A DNA stretch of 6,719 nt from CAYSWF01 sp964562905 (GCA_964562905.1 CAZLVG010000051.1:1-6719), one strand, 5' to 3'; counted from the stretch's first letter, positions 1 to 5,956 are shown. The notes: generated from the letters alone by a model not told the origin. Numbers and translations: made by a program.

Positions 1-61
1 GAGTTGAAATGACGGTGTTTGCGCGCCCGTTTTCCAGGGCAGGAAATTAAGGAAGCTTTTT
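1..61. other. Short non-coding edge downstream of the operon
   Basis: No gene, RNA or strong hairpin is visible here. The only structure is a weak 5-bp inverted repeat (TTTCC/GGAAA) near 33-48. On the minus strand this stretch follows the stop of the last glycosyltransferase gene; no intrinsic terminator is seen, so the operon may continue beyond the window edge. Confidence 0.4.
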
Positions 62-98
62 ACGAATTACGAATTACGAGTTACGAGTTACCGGTTAC
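57..98. repeat. Heptanucleotide tandem repeat, GARTTAC type (copy A)
   Basis: Positions 64-98 hold five consecutive 7-bp units: GAATTAC, GAATTAC, GAGTTAC, GAGTTAC, CGGTTAC; a degenerate unit (TTTTTAC) precedes them. The block overlaps the 3' end of the minus-strand glycosyltransferase gene, whose stop codon (TAA, 81-83) and last few codons come from repeat units. The same unit family recurs at 1847-1881. Such short tandem heptads are known as a type of dispersed bacterial repeat; slippage could change copy number. The periodicity is seen directly; origin and mobility are unknown. Confidence 0.85.
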
Positions 99-1202
99 TA
101 CCCCCTCCAGCACCGCCAGCGTCTGCCGCGCGGCCCTATCCCAGGAATATTTTGTCTTGATTTCCTGTTTGTCTTTTTCGGATACTTCCGGCAAGTCCCG
201 CAGCAGCTCCCTCATGACCAGAGCCAGTTCGGAGGAATCATAAGGGTTTACCATAACTGACCAGCTGCCAACTACCTCGGGCAGGGACGAATTGCAAGAA
301 GTTATAACGGGCGTACCGGACACCAAGGCCTCCAGCGGCGGAAAGCCGAAACCCTCATACAGACTGGGATAAACAAAAAGGTCGGCTAACTCGTAAACAG
401 CCGCCTTGTGTCGTTCTTCCACGAAGCTGATCGTATGGATGCGCTCCCGGTGATTGGCCTCCGACAGTACCCGGTCTATATCACCAGTCAGCCAGCCGGA
501 AGCGCCGGCTATGACCAAGTGGTGTGACACATCATCGGCTATAGCGTCAAAAGCCCGCACAATACTGACCACATTCTTGCGCGGCTCCAGCGTCCCCAGA
601 TACAGCACGAATCTCTCCGGCAGCTTATACCGTGCTTTAGCTGACGCTCTTTCCCGGCTAGTTACCTCCGCCCTTTCCGCCACCCCGGAATAAACGATGT
701 CAATGCGGTCGCTGGCAATACCGTAGACAGCCCGCAGATCGTAAGCCGTGGCTTCCGACACGGCTAGTATTCTATTCGCGTTCTCCAGCAGCCGGCGCGG
801 GCGCACCAGCTTATGCCACGCCCGGCGCCGCAGGGAATAAAGTTCAGGGAACCTTTTAAAAGAAAGGTCGTGTGCCACGGCTACCAGCGGCGCCCCGGGG
901 CTTAGAGGGGTAAGACGAAAACCGGGTACAAAATAGCAGTCAGCCGGCACCAACTTGTCCCAACGCGGCCGCCGCGCCACCAGCTGCAACAGGTTAAACA
1001 TCTTATTGGGATACCCAAAGGCATGCACGCGGGTCCGCGGCCCGAAATCGGGCAGCGTGACTTTACGCGCGCAGTTGTAAAACAAATGATAGGTATGCCG
1101 CGGCGCCGCGCGCGCCATAGCTCGTATAATCTGAACCGTATATTCCTGAACACCGCTGTGCCGGCCCTCCATAAGCGACCGCACATCAACGGCTATATTC
1201 AT
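81..1202 (-). CDS. Glycosyltransferase family 4 (GT-B fold), mannosyltransferase-like
   Basis: This 373-aa protein has the usual length and layout of a GT4 retaining glycosyltransferase. It would transfer a sugar from a nucleotide-sugar donor to a growing lipid-linked glycan at the cytoplasmic membrane face. The N-terminal domain begins with a beta strand and the acceptor-side motif GVQEY (17-21). The donor domain shows YLGTLEPRKN (201-210), a signature of this subfamily, then YPSLYEGFGFPPLEAL (278-293) with the E-x7-E pair E283/E291, and SSLPEVVG (305-312). No signal peptide or TM segment is seen. The ATG lies 3 nt past the stop of the Wzz-like gene with no clear Shine-Dalgarno site, which suggests translational coupling. 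The last residues (VVTGNS) are encoded by the GARTTAC heptad block, so the native C-terminus has probably been replaced or extended by repeat DNA. Donor and acceptor cannot be told from sequence alone. Confidence 0.93.
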   Translation of the reverse strand: MNIAVDVRSLMEGRHSGVQEYTVQIIRAMARAAPRHTYHLFYNCARKVTLPDFGPRTRVHAFGYPNKMFNLLQLVARRPRWDKLVPADCYFVPGFRLTPLSPGAPLVAVAHDLSFKRFPELYSLRRRAWHKLVRPRRLLENANRILAVSEATAYDLRAVYGIASDRIDIVYSGVAERAEVTSRERASAKARYKLPERFVLYLGTLEPRKNVVSIVRAFDAIADDVSHHLVIAGASGWLTGDIDRVLSEANHRERIHTISFVEERHKAAVYELADLFVYPSLYEGFGFPPLEALVSGTPVITSCNSSLPEVVGSWSVMVNPYDSSELALVMRELLRDLPEVSEKDKQEIKTKYSWDRAARQTLAVLEGVVTGNS

Positions 1203-1205
1203 AAA

Positions 1206-1847
1206 TTACCGCGGATCAGCCGGCAGATAACTTCTAAAAGCCTGCGCCAACAGCACCGCGTTTACGCCCAGCAGCAGCGTAAAGATGAACACCGACGGCA
1301 CCACCGCCGCCTGCTCAATTTGCTTGCGACCTGTCCACGAATCAGTGGTTACCACTTTAAATTTAAGAGACGGCGCCTCCTCGCTGTGGTAAAGCTCCAC
1401 GTTTTCGTCCATAACCTGGCGTAAACCCGCCGCCAGTTTTTGGGCCGACGACTTGCTTTTATGCTTAACCGCCACTGCCACCAACTGTGGCGCCATCTTT
1501 TGCGCCGATACGGATTCAGCCACTTCCCCGGCGTCGGTGGACGGCAACGGCAGGCCTGCCTTTCCGTAAGCGGCGGCGACTGCCTGCGGCGTTTCGACCC
1601 AGGCAGCCAGCGTGTCCGCAAACAGATCAGTGGCCGACAGGGCGTAATAACCGTCAAAACGAAATTCGCCGCCCACCTTTTCTCTTTCGCTTAGCGAAAC
1701 CAGGTATGAGTAATGAACGGTGTGGACCGGACCCAGGCGAGACACAACCGCCCAGGCAGCAGCCGCGGCCGCCGCGCTTAACAGCAGTAAAACCGGCAGC
1801 CTGCCCCGCACCGCCCGCCAATAACCGCCGTAAACATCCGAGGCCAT
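1206..1847 (-). CDS. Wzz/CpsC-like polysaccharide chain-length protein, no kinase domain
   Basis: This 213-aa protein has the topology of polysaccharide co-polymerases: a short cytoplasmic N-terminus containing YWRAVRGR (9-16), a first TM segment at about 17-38 rich in Leu and Ala, an extracytoplasmic domain of about 140 residues (40-180), and a second TM segment at about 182-204. It ends soon after at DPR. No Walker A or B motif follows, so it lacks the BY-kinase domain fused in some relatives. It is also shorter than typical Wzz proteins (about 300 residues or more). The assignment rests on topology and on its place between two glycosyltransferases; I see no diagnostic sequence motif. The ATG is 2 nt after the upstream gene's stop, without a Shine-Dalgarno site, so translation is probably by reinitiation. 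The likely role is modulating surface glycan length; another small membrane-anchored partner role is possible. Confidence 0.72.
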   Translation of the reverse strand: MASDVYGGYWRAVRGRLPVLLLLSAAAAAAAWAVVSRLGPVHTVHYSYLVSLSEREKVGGEFRFDGYYALSATDLFADTLAAWVETPQAVAAAYGKAGLPLPSTDAGEVAESVSAQKMAPQLVAVAVKHKSKSSAQKLAAGLRQVMDENVELYHSEEAPSLKFKVVTTDSWTGRKQIEQAAVVPSVFIFTLLLGVNAVLLAQAFRSYLPADPR

Positions 1848-1881
1848 AGTTATGAGTTACTGATTACGGCTTGCGAGTCAC
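1847..1881. repeat. Heptanucleotide tandem repeat, GARTTAC type (copy B, degenerate)
   Basis: Five 7-bp units in register: TAGTTAT, GAGTTAC, TGATTAC, GGCTTGC, GAGTCAC. They are more diverged than at 64-98 but of the same family. The block spans the stop codon (1850-1852) of the upstream glycosyltransferase and abuts the start codon of the Wzz-like gene. The encoded tail (VISNS) resembles the tail encoded by copy A (VTGNS), because both read the same repeat in the same frame. Confidence 0.7.
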
Positions 1882-2971
1882 TAAACTCCATCCAATGATT
1901 GTGCACCGCATCCCTTATGCGTTGCAAGAACTTATCGCGATGGAACTGCTCCGCTCGGCGGCGTATGCGGGCAGCGTCCCAACGCACGCTTTCCAGCTTC
2001 CTTAGAGCTTCCGTCAGGGCGCTGCTGCTTTGCTCGTCAAAAAAAACTCCCGTCTCGCCCTCCACCACGGTTTCCACCGCTCCTCCTCCCCGGTAAGCCG
2101 CGGTAGGCTTGCCGGCGGCAGCCGCCTCCAGCGGCGTAATCCCAAAGTCGTCCTCCTGCGGAAACAGCAACGCCCGCGCGCCCCGATAAAGCAGCGGCAA
2201 ATCCTCATCCCGCACATAACCCAGCCAACTGGTCCAGCGCCCAGCCTTCTTTCTTAGCCATCCTTCCTCTGGACCTGTACCGGCTATCTTCAGCGGCCGC
2301 CCCAGCTTCTCGCACGCTTCAATGGCCAACTCAATTTTTTTGTAAGGGACCAGGCGAGACACCACCAGGTAATACCCATCATGGTGCACGGTGGGCTCAA
2401 AAGCGTCAACATTAACAGGCGGCGGGATAACCTGGGCTGGCCGGCGGTAATACTTGCGGATGCGCCTGGCCACAAAGTCAGACAGCGTGAAGTAGGCATC
2501 AACACGCTGGGCCGCCGCGAAGTCCCACATACGCAGGTAAGACAGGGCCAGCGGCGCCAGCCTTTGAAAAAGCCAGCTATGTGAAAATTCTCTGACATAG
2601 CGGTGGCTGTCGTCCCAAGCGTAGCGGGTAGGAGTAAAGCAATAGCTTAAATGCAGGGTGCGCGGGTCAACGATGACGCCCTTGCTGAAGCTGTGACAAC
2701 TGGACAGTACTAGGTCAAAATGACGCAGATCAAACTGCTCCACCGCCAGCGGCATTACGGCTAGCGGAAGGTAGCGGTGCGAGCGGCGCGCCCCGGGCCA
2801 GCGCTGCAAAAAAGACGGTCTCAGGCGCTCCGTTCCCACCCGCCGGGCCACCTCGTCGTCATACACCAGCGTAAAAACCGGCGCCTGCGGAAATACCTCC
2901 ATAAGCGCCTCCAGTACCCTCTCCGCCCCTCCGAAGTGGGTCAGATAATCGTGGACTAAGGCAACTCTCAC
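1850..2971 (-). CDS. Glycosyltransferase family 4 (GT-B fold)
   Basis: This 373-aa protein would act in the cytoplasm on a lipid-linked glycan, adding a sugar from a nucleotide donor. It starts VALVHDYLTHFGGAERVL (3-20), the typical N-terminal glycine loop of this GT4 branch. CFTPTRYAWD follows at 111-120, then the donor-domain signatures SRLVPYKKIELAIEA (205-219), GTGPEE (231-236), LGYVRDEDLPLLY (250-262) and PQEDDFGITPLEAAAAGKP (271-289). In the E-x7-E motif the first acidic residue is Asp (D274) with E282, a conservative change. The start is GTG, chosen because the conserved first strand begins immediately after it; a G-rich Shine-Dalgarno site (AGGGGG) lies just upstream. The C-terminal SQAVISNS tail is read from degenerate heptad repeats. 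It is the second gene of the operon, with its stop 2 nt before the Wzz-like start. Sugar specificity is not visible. Confidence 0.93.
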   Translation of the reverse strand: MRVALVHDYLTHFGGAERVLEALMEVFPQAPVFTLVYDDEVARRVGTERLRPSFLQRWPGARRSHRYLPLAVMPLAVEQFDLRHFDLVLSSCHSFSKGVIVDPRTLHLSYCFTPTRYAWDDSHRYVREFSHSWLFQRLAPLALSYLRMWDFAAAQRVDAYFTLSDFVARRIRKYYRRPAQVIPPPVNVDAFEPTVHHDGYYLVVSRLVPYKKIELAIEACEKLGRPLKIAGTGPEEGWLRKKAGRWTSWLGYVRDEDLPLLYRGARALLFPQEDDFGITPLEAAAAGKPTAAYRGGGAVETVVEGETGVFFDEQSSSALTEALRKLESVRWDAARIRRRAEQFHRDKFLQRIRDAVHNHWMEFSDSQAVISNS

Positions 2972-3001
2972 TCTCCCCCTGTTTTATGGTTATAACTACA
3001 G

Positions 3002-3029
3002 GTTATATTAAAGACCGAACTCCGGCCAA
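3002..3029 (-). promoter_or_regulatory. Possible internal sigma-70-like promoter
   Basis: The 78-nt gap between the sugar transferase and the first GT4 gene is the only real spacer in the operon. On the minus strand it holds TTGGCC (3024-3029), a 16-bp spacer and TATAAC (3002-3007), about 30 bp upstream of the GTG start. The -35 match is weak. A direct repeat of GGTTATA (2988-2994 and 3001-3007, plus-strand reading) also lies here. No terminator hairpin is visible, so read-through from upstream remains possible. Confidence 0.28.
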
Positions 3030-3049
3030 CACTTCCAGCCTCCAGAGTA

Positions 3050-4471
3050 TCACACCGCGTTTTTGTCCGTCAGTAAAATTTTGAACGTCTTCACCAGCAA
3101 AACCAGGTCCAGCCACAGCGACCAGTTTTCTATGTAGCCGATGTCCATCCGCGCTTCTTCATCAAACGACAAGCCCGCGTTGCCCTGCACTTGCGCCATG
3201 CCGGACATGCCCGGCTTAACGGTAAACAGCTTGCCCTGGTATTTATTATATCCGGCCACTTCCTGCGGCAAGTGCGGCCGCGGACCCAGCAAACTCATCT
3301 CCCCCTTTAATACGTTGATAAGCTGCGGCAGCTCGTCAATACGCGTGCGTCTTAGTATGCGCCCCACGCCGGTTACGCGGGGATCACGCTTCATTTTGAA
3401 TAGCGGGCCTAACCTTTCATTAACAGAGACGCGAAGCTTCTCTTCCAGTTTCCGCGCCGTTTCACCGCCGTAGCGGGCGCCGACGGAGTATTCCGTGCGC
3501 ATGCTGCGAAACTTAATTATCTCAAACGGCTGGCGGTTGCGGCCCACTCTTTCCTGGCGGTAAAAGACCGGCCCGGGCGAGTTCAATTTGATAAGAACGG
3601 CCACCACCGCGAACAACGGAGCTAGCACGATAAGCCCTAATACCGCTCCCAGTAGGTCCATGATTCTCTTCACCACCCTGCCCCAACCATCCAGCGGCGT
3701 GCGCATAAGTTCCATAAGCGGTACTTTCCCCAACTGCCGAAAACGCACGTGGGCAGCGTACGTTTCAAACAAATTAGGCACATAACTGTACCCGATCTTG
3801 TACTTGTCGCTGAAATCAAGCAGCGCCAGATTGTCTCCTTCCGGCATGGTAGGATCCGTTTGTATTAGTTCATCAGCGCCGTATTGCTGCCACACATTTT
3901 CCAGCACATCCCTGCGGACCTCGGGCAAGACCGCCACCACCCGATAACCTATGGACGGTCTGGATTTTAAGAAATCGAACAACTGGCGGCTATAGCGCCC
4001 GTCGCCGATAAGCACCAGACGATACACCCCATAACCTTTTTTCAGCAGCAACCGCTGCAGCCGGCGCATGGACCAGCGCCCTAGTGACACCAACAGCAAA
4101 GCAAAGATATAAGCTGCCAGTAGAATAAACCGGGAATGGAACAATTCCGCGCTTAAGAAGGTGTAAGCAATAACTCCCATCATCCCCATGGAAATCCCGG
4201 CGAAAATGCTGGCCTGCTCGTCCAGCAACCTTCTGGTCGCCTGCATAGCGTACAGACCCTGCAGGGCGAAAATAACTATTATAGCCGCCGAAACGACAAT
4301 GACCAGCTGCAGATACTCTAAAAGGGGCAAGTCCAGTACGAAAACGGCTGGTCTTACACTTTGTACCAGTTCGCTTGTCCGCAAATAGTAAGCAGCCATC
4401 CCGGCCGCCACCAACGCCAGAAAATCTATCGGCACCAGAGCGGCCCCGAAAAACAATTCTGATCTTTTCAT
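3050..4471 (-). CDS. Polyprenyl-phosphate sugar-1-phosphate transferase (WbaP/WcaJ type)
   Basis: This 473-aa membrane enzyme would start glycan assembly by moving a sugar phosphate from a UDP-sugar to undecaprenyl phosphate. Four N-terminal TM segments are visible at about 9-29, 52-74, 89-107 and 114-132. A Rossmann-like CoA-binding-type domain follows, starting RLVLIGDGRYSRQL (151-164). The C-terminal catalytic domain begins with a membrane helix (about 268-294) and shows SPGPVFYRQERVGRN (298-312), FEIIKFRSMR (316-325), RRTRIDELPQLINVLKG (374-390) with the catalytic Asp-Glu pair D379/E380, MSLLGPRP (392-399) and KPGMSGMAQVQG (419-430). An insert at about 326-360 between KFRSMR and RDPRVTG is longer than in PglC-like enzymes and, from memory, common in CPR homologues. 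It is the first gene of the operon. The ATG has no clear Shine-Dalgarno site and would sit on a very short leader. The sugar substrate is unknown. Confidence 0.95.
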   Translation of the reverse strand: MKRSELFFGAALVPIDFLALVAAGMAAYYLRTSELVQSVRPAVFVLDLPLLEYLQLVIVVSAAIIVIFALQGLYAMQATRRLLDEQASIFAGISMGMMGVIAYTFLSAELFHSRFILLAAYIFALLLVSLGRWSMRRLQRLLLKKGYGVYRLVLIGDGRYSRQLFDFLKSRPSIGYRVVAVLPEVRRDVLENVWQQYGADELIQTDPTMPEGDNLALLDFSDKYKIGYSYVPNLFETYAAHVRFRQLGKVPLMELMRTPLDGWGRVVKRIMDLLGAVLGLIVLAPLFAVVAVLIKLNSPGPVFYRQERVGRNRQPFEIIKFRSMRTEYSVGARYGGETARKLEEKLRVSVNERLGPLFKMKRDPRVTGVGRILRRTRIDELPQLINVLKGEMSLLGPRPHLPQEVAGYNKYQGKLFTVKPGMSGMAQVQGNAGLSFDEEARMDIGYIENWSLWLDLVLLVKTFKILLTDKNAV

Positions 4472-4481
4472 ATGTGGTCAG

Positions 4482-4509
4482 TTGACAAAATACAATAAGC
4501 GAGTACACT
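4482..4509 (+). promoter_or_regulatory. rnpB promoter (sigma-70 type)
   Basis: A consensus TTGACA (4482-4487) is followed by a 16-bp spacer and TACACT (4504-4509). The predicted transcript start, about 7 nt further at 4516, coincides with the 5' strand of the RNase P P1 helix. The agreement between promoter position and RNA 5' end is strong support. Confidence 0.75.
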
Positions 4510-4515
4510 TGTCTA
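4487..4515 (-). promoter_or_regulatory. Possible operon promoter overlapping the rnpB promoter
   Basis: On the minus strand TAGACA (4510-4515), a 17-bp spacer and TATTTT (4487-4492) form a reasonable sigma-70-like match. It would start transcription only about 8-10 nt before the sugar-transferase ATG, giving a nearly leaderless mRNA, which fits the lack of a Shine-Dalgarno site. Its elements interleave with the rnpB promoter, so the two RNA polymerase sites would exclude each other. Confidence 0.38.
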
Positions 4516-4535
4516 GGCAGATGGGTGAATGGCCG

Positions 4536-4636
4536 CCCAGCACTTACTTTGGCAGGTATCAAGTTCAAGCTGAAGGGAAAGTAGCCGGAAGGCTTATAAC
4601 CGATTAACAAGCCTGCCTGCCAAAGTAAGTGCTGGG
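4536..4636 (+). other. Extended P3 domain of the RNase P RNA
   Basis: Positions 4536-4556 are the exact reverse complement of 4616-4636 (21 bp), enclosing a 59-nt apical part. The apical part has a 6-bp hairpin (AGGCTT 4590-4595 with AAGCCT 4609-4614) and a small TTCA/TGAA hairpin (4564-4574). In E. coli P3 is a short stem-loop. The arms sit exactly between P2 and the conserved GAGGAAAGTCC, so this is an expansion of P3 and not an independent element next to the gene. Confidence 0.85.
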
Positions 4637-4931
4637 AGGAAAGTCCGGACACCCAAGTTATTTGATAACTTGAGCAGGATGGCAGTTAACGGCTGCCGTC
4701 CGGTGATCACGCCCATCGTGATTATACGGGACAGGGATTCGAAAGCAGCCAAACGGTAGGCACACGCGTATACCGTTCGGTGTTCGCGAGTAGAGCGAAG
4801 AGTGCAACAGAAACATACCGCCATCCTTCGCTCTCACTGCGTTCGAGGCTTCGGATGGCAGGCCCGTCCAACTAGGGCTTGCCGACCGCAGCCTGGCGCG
4901 TAGCGACAGCGAAGGTTGGTAAGGGTGAAAT

Positions 4932-5049
4932 CGTGGGCCTGCCTGGCGCGGTCACTGCCGGTTTCGGCGAGACAACCGTCCGCTGGTCCGTGGTAACCGC
5001 TCCCAGTGCGGGATAACCTTGCTCCGGCAAGCCAACGTAAGAGCCCACG
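4932..5049 (+). other. P13 expansion of the RNase P RNA
   Basis: CGTGGGC (4932-4938) pairs with GCCCACG (5043-5049). These flank the GTAAGAGC-type segment that in E. coli is a 7-nt loop of P13, but here about 104 nt are enclosed. The inserted part is GC-rich. Its own fold cannot be fixed by eye. Confidence 0.65.
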
Positions 5050-5214
5050 CTTTGCTTTGGCAACAAAGCAAAGGGGCAAACCCCATCCGGTGCAACTCCA
5101 AGCAGTCCGCCCTCGGCGGACAGGTAGGAGGCTAGAGCCCCGCCGCGAGGCGGGGCCCAGATAGATGGCCATTCAGCCCGCCGCGACGGCGGGCGGACAG
5201 AATCCGGCTTACAG

Positions 5215-5229
5215 CCCATCTGCTTTTTT
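5215..5229 (+). terminator. rnpB 3' end: P1 strand followed by T6
   Basis: The 3' strand of P1 (5215-5223) runs straight into six T residues (5224-5229). No compact local hairpin directly precedes the T-run; the closest stable one is P19 (ends 5193). Termination would therefore rely on the long-range P1 stem or on another signal. Confidence 0.5.
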
Positions 5230-5612
5230 ATTATCAACCTGGCGCCGCCGTGCTACGTGACGCAACTTCCGCGCCAACCGCCCCACCCCGGCCCTGCCGG
5301 AGGCGGGCCGGCGGCTTAAGCCCAGCGGGTAGGGCCAATTGCCTAACCTCTAAGCCGTGAGCTTGGGCGACGTGGCAGCCAGCAGAGCCGCTCGGCTCCT
5401 CTCAGCTAAAAGTGTGTCCCTTATCCACGATGCGTGCGGCGGACAGGTTCTCAAGACACGCCGGCCTGGGCCTGCCAGACCGTAGTTTTCAGGCAAGCGG
5501 CTGCGGGCGGCTTTGACGATACTGGTACCACGTAAATAAATACCGCTTGTGGCTGTATTAAGCGGCACGTGCTGGTTTTACGCCACCGGAAAGTGGGAGG
5601 AGCCGCTCGCTC
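5230..5612. other. GC-rich non-coding stretch with hairpins, function unknown
   Basis: No convincing gene is seen on either strand. A 72-codon minus-strand frame (5350-5568) has no ribosome binding site and an unremarkable Arg/Ala/Leu-rich composition. Visible structures are a bulged 8-bp hairpin with a GGA loop (5290-5309), a 5-bp GAGCC/GGCTC hairpin (5385-5398), and CCGCTT/AAGCGG (5543-5566) nested in imperfect ACCACGT/ACGTGCTGGT arms. A TTGACG with a TAAATA 18 bp downstream (plus strand, about 5513-5543) is a weak promoter-like pair. The composition matches structured RNA more than protein coding, but I cannot assign a family; it is not a recognisable tRNA, tmRNA, SRP or 6S RNA. Confidence 0.4.
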
Positions 5613-5642
5613 TTGGCTCAAAGACGTCAGTCCTGTTATACT
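5613..5642 (+). promoter_or_regulatory. Promoter of the small membrane-protein gene
   Basis: TTGGCT (5613-5618), an 18-bp spacer and TATACT (5637-5642). Transcription from about 5649 would give a leader of about 58 nt before the GTG start at 5707. The leader holds the alternating short words AAAGT, ACTTT, AAAGT, which could form mutually exclusive small hairpins, though this may be chance. The -10 is good and the -35 moderate. Confidence 0.5.
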
Positions 5643-5706
5643 ACAGGGTAAAGTAGAACGTACCTTTCACTTTTCAAAGTCAGAGCCACTAACGGAGGGA
5701 CAAACA

Positions 5707-5919
5707 GTGAAATTCCGCCAGACTGTTTGCTACGACGGCCACTGGACAGTAGCGGTCGCTCTGGTGCTGCTTTTACTTGGCGCCTGCGCCTGGCCCTTCT
5801 GGACAACCGTAGCCAGGATCCTGTTGGCCGGCTCAGCCGTCAGCTTGAGCCTGACCATAATGAGAATGTCATTACCGACCACCATCATACGCTCCCGAGG
5901 TTCGGCCGACAGAGAGTAG
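5707..5919 (+). CDS. Small two-TM membrane protein of unknown function
   Basis: A 70-aa protein read from GTG. I chose this start because GGAGGG (5694-5699) lies 7 nt upstream and a promoter-like sequence at 5613-5642 would exclude the longer frame that opens at 5569. That longer version has no ribosome binding site and a basic N-terminus that looks like noise. Two hydrophobic segments are visible: about 12-32 (Leu/Val/Ala-rich, ending in the aromatic ACAWPFW) and about 35-55. A short basic tail with RSRG ends in DRE. I do not recognise the family. It is followed by an intrinsic terminator 37 nt after the stop, so it forms a complete one-gene transcription unit. The alternative is a chance frame in non-coding DNA; the promoter, ribosome site, TM pattern and terminator together argue against that. 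Confidence 0.6.
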   Translation: MKFRQTVCYDGHWTVAVALVLLLLGACAWPFWTTVARILLAGSAVSLSLTIMRMSLPTTIIRSRGSADRE

Positions 5920-5956
5920 GCGAAGCAACCGCTCAATTCTCCCCTTCGTTTGAGCA

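Larger units (their letters stand above)
4516..5229 (+). ncRNA. rnpB: RNase P RNA, bacterial type A, strongly expanded
   Basis: This is the catalytic RNA that trims 5' leaders from pre-tRNA. P1 pairs 4517-4525 with 5215-5223 and P2 pairs 4526-4534 with 5167-5175 (9 bp). The universal core is clear: GAGGAAAGTCCGGAC (4636-4650) and ACAGAATCCGGCTTAC (5197-5212), whose GTCCGG and CCGG parts belong to the P4 region; AGTGCAACAGA (4801-4811); and GGTAAGGGTGAAA (4918-4930). P14 is a 10-bp stem with a GCAA tetraloop (5050-5073). A 7-bp hairpin at 5105-5121 stands in for P16/P17 and is followed by the GGT (5123-5125) expected to bind the tRNA CCA end. P18 is a 7-bp stem with a GCGA loop (5138-5155); P19 is at 5177-5193. 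At about 710 nt it is nearly double the E. coli RNA (377 nt), owing to expansions in P3, between CR-I and 4801, in P12 and in P13. Several shadow frames cross it; none is a gene. Confidence 0.97.

Noticed and set aside
19..243. Plus-strand frame through the heptad block
   Set aside because: It is antisense to the GT4 gene; its repetitive YELRIT/YELPVT-like peptide comes from translating the 7-bp repeat.
3990..4652. Long minus-strand frame overlapping the sugar-transferase start and rnpB
   Set aside because: It is a frame-shadow of the sugar transferase and its upstream region; the transferase frame has all family motifs.
4594..5237. Several minus-strand frames across the RNase P RNA
   Set aside because: They are antisense to conserved RNA core sequences and lack start signals; they are chance frames.
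5350..5568. Minus-strand 72-codon frame in the GC-rich stretch
   Set aside because: It has no ribosome binding site or recognisable motif, and its composition is as expected from GC-rich non-coding DNA.
5230..5640. tmRNA, SRP RNA or 6S RNA
   Set aside because: I looked for a tRNA-like T-arm with CCA, a tag frame and the SRP GGAAGGAAGCAG-type core on both strands and found none.
5569..5706. Longer N-terminus for the small membrane protein
   Set aside because: The GTG at 5569 lacks a Shine-Dalgarno site, and a promoter-like sequence lies inside this part; the GTG at 5707 has a strong site.
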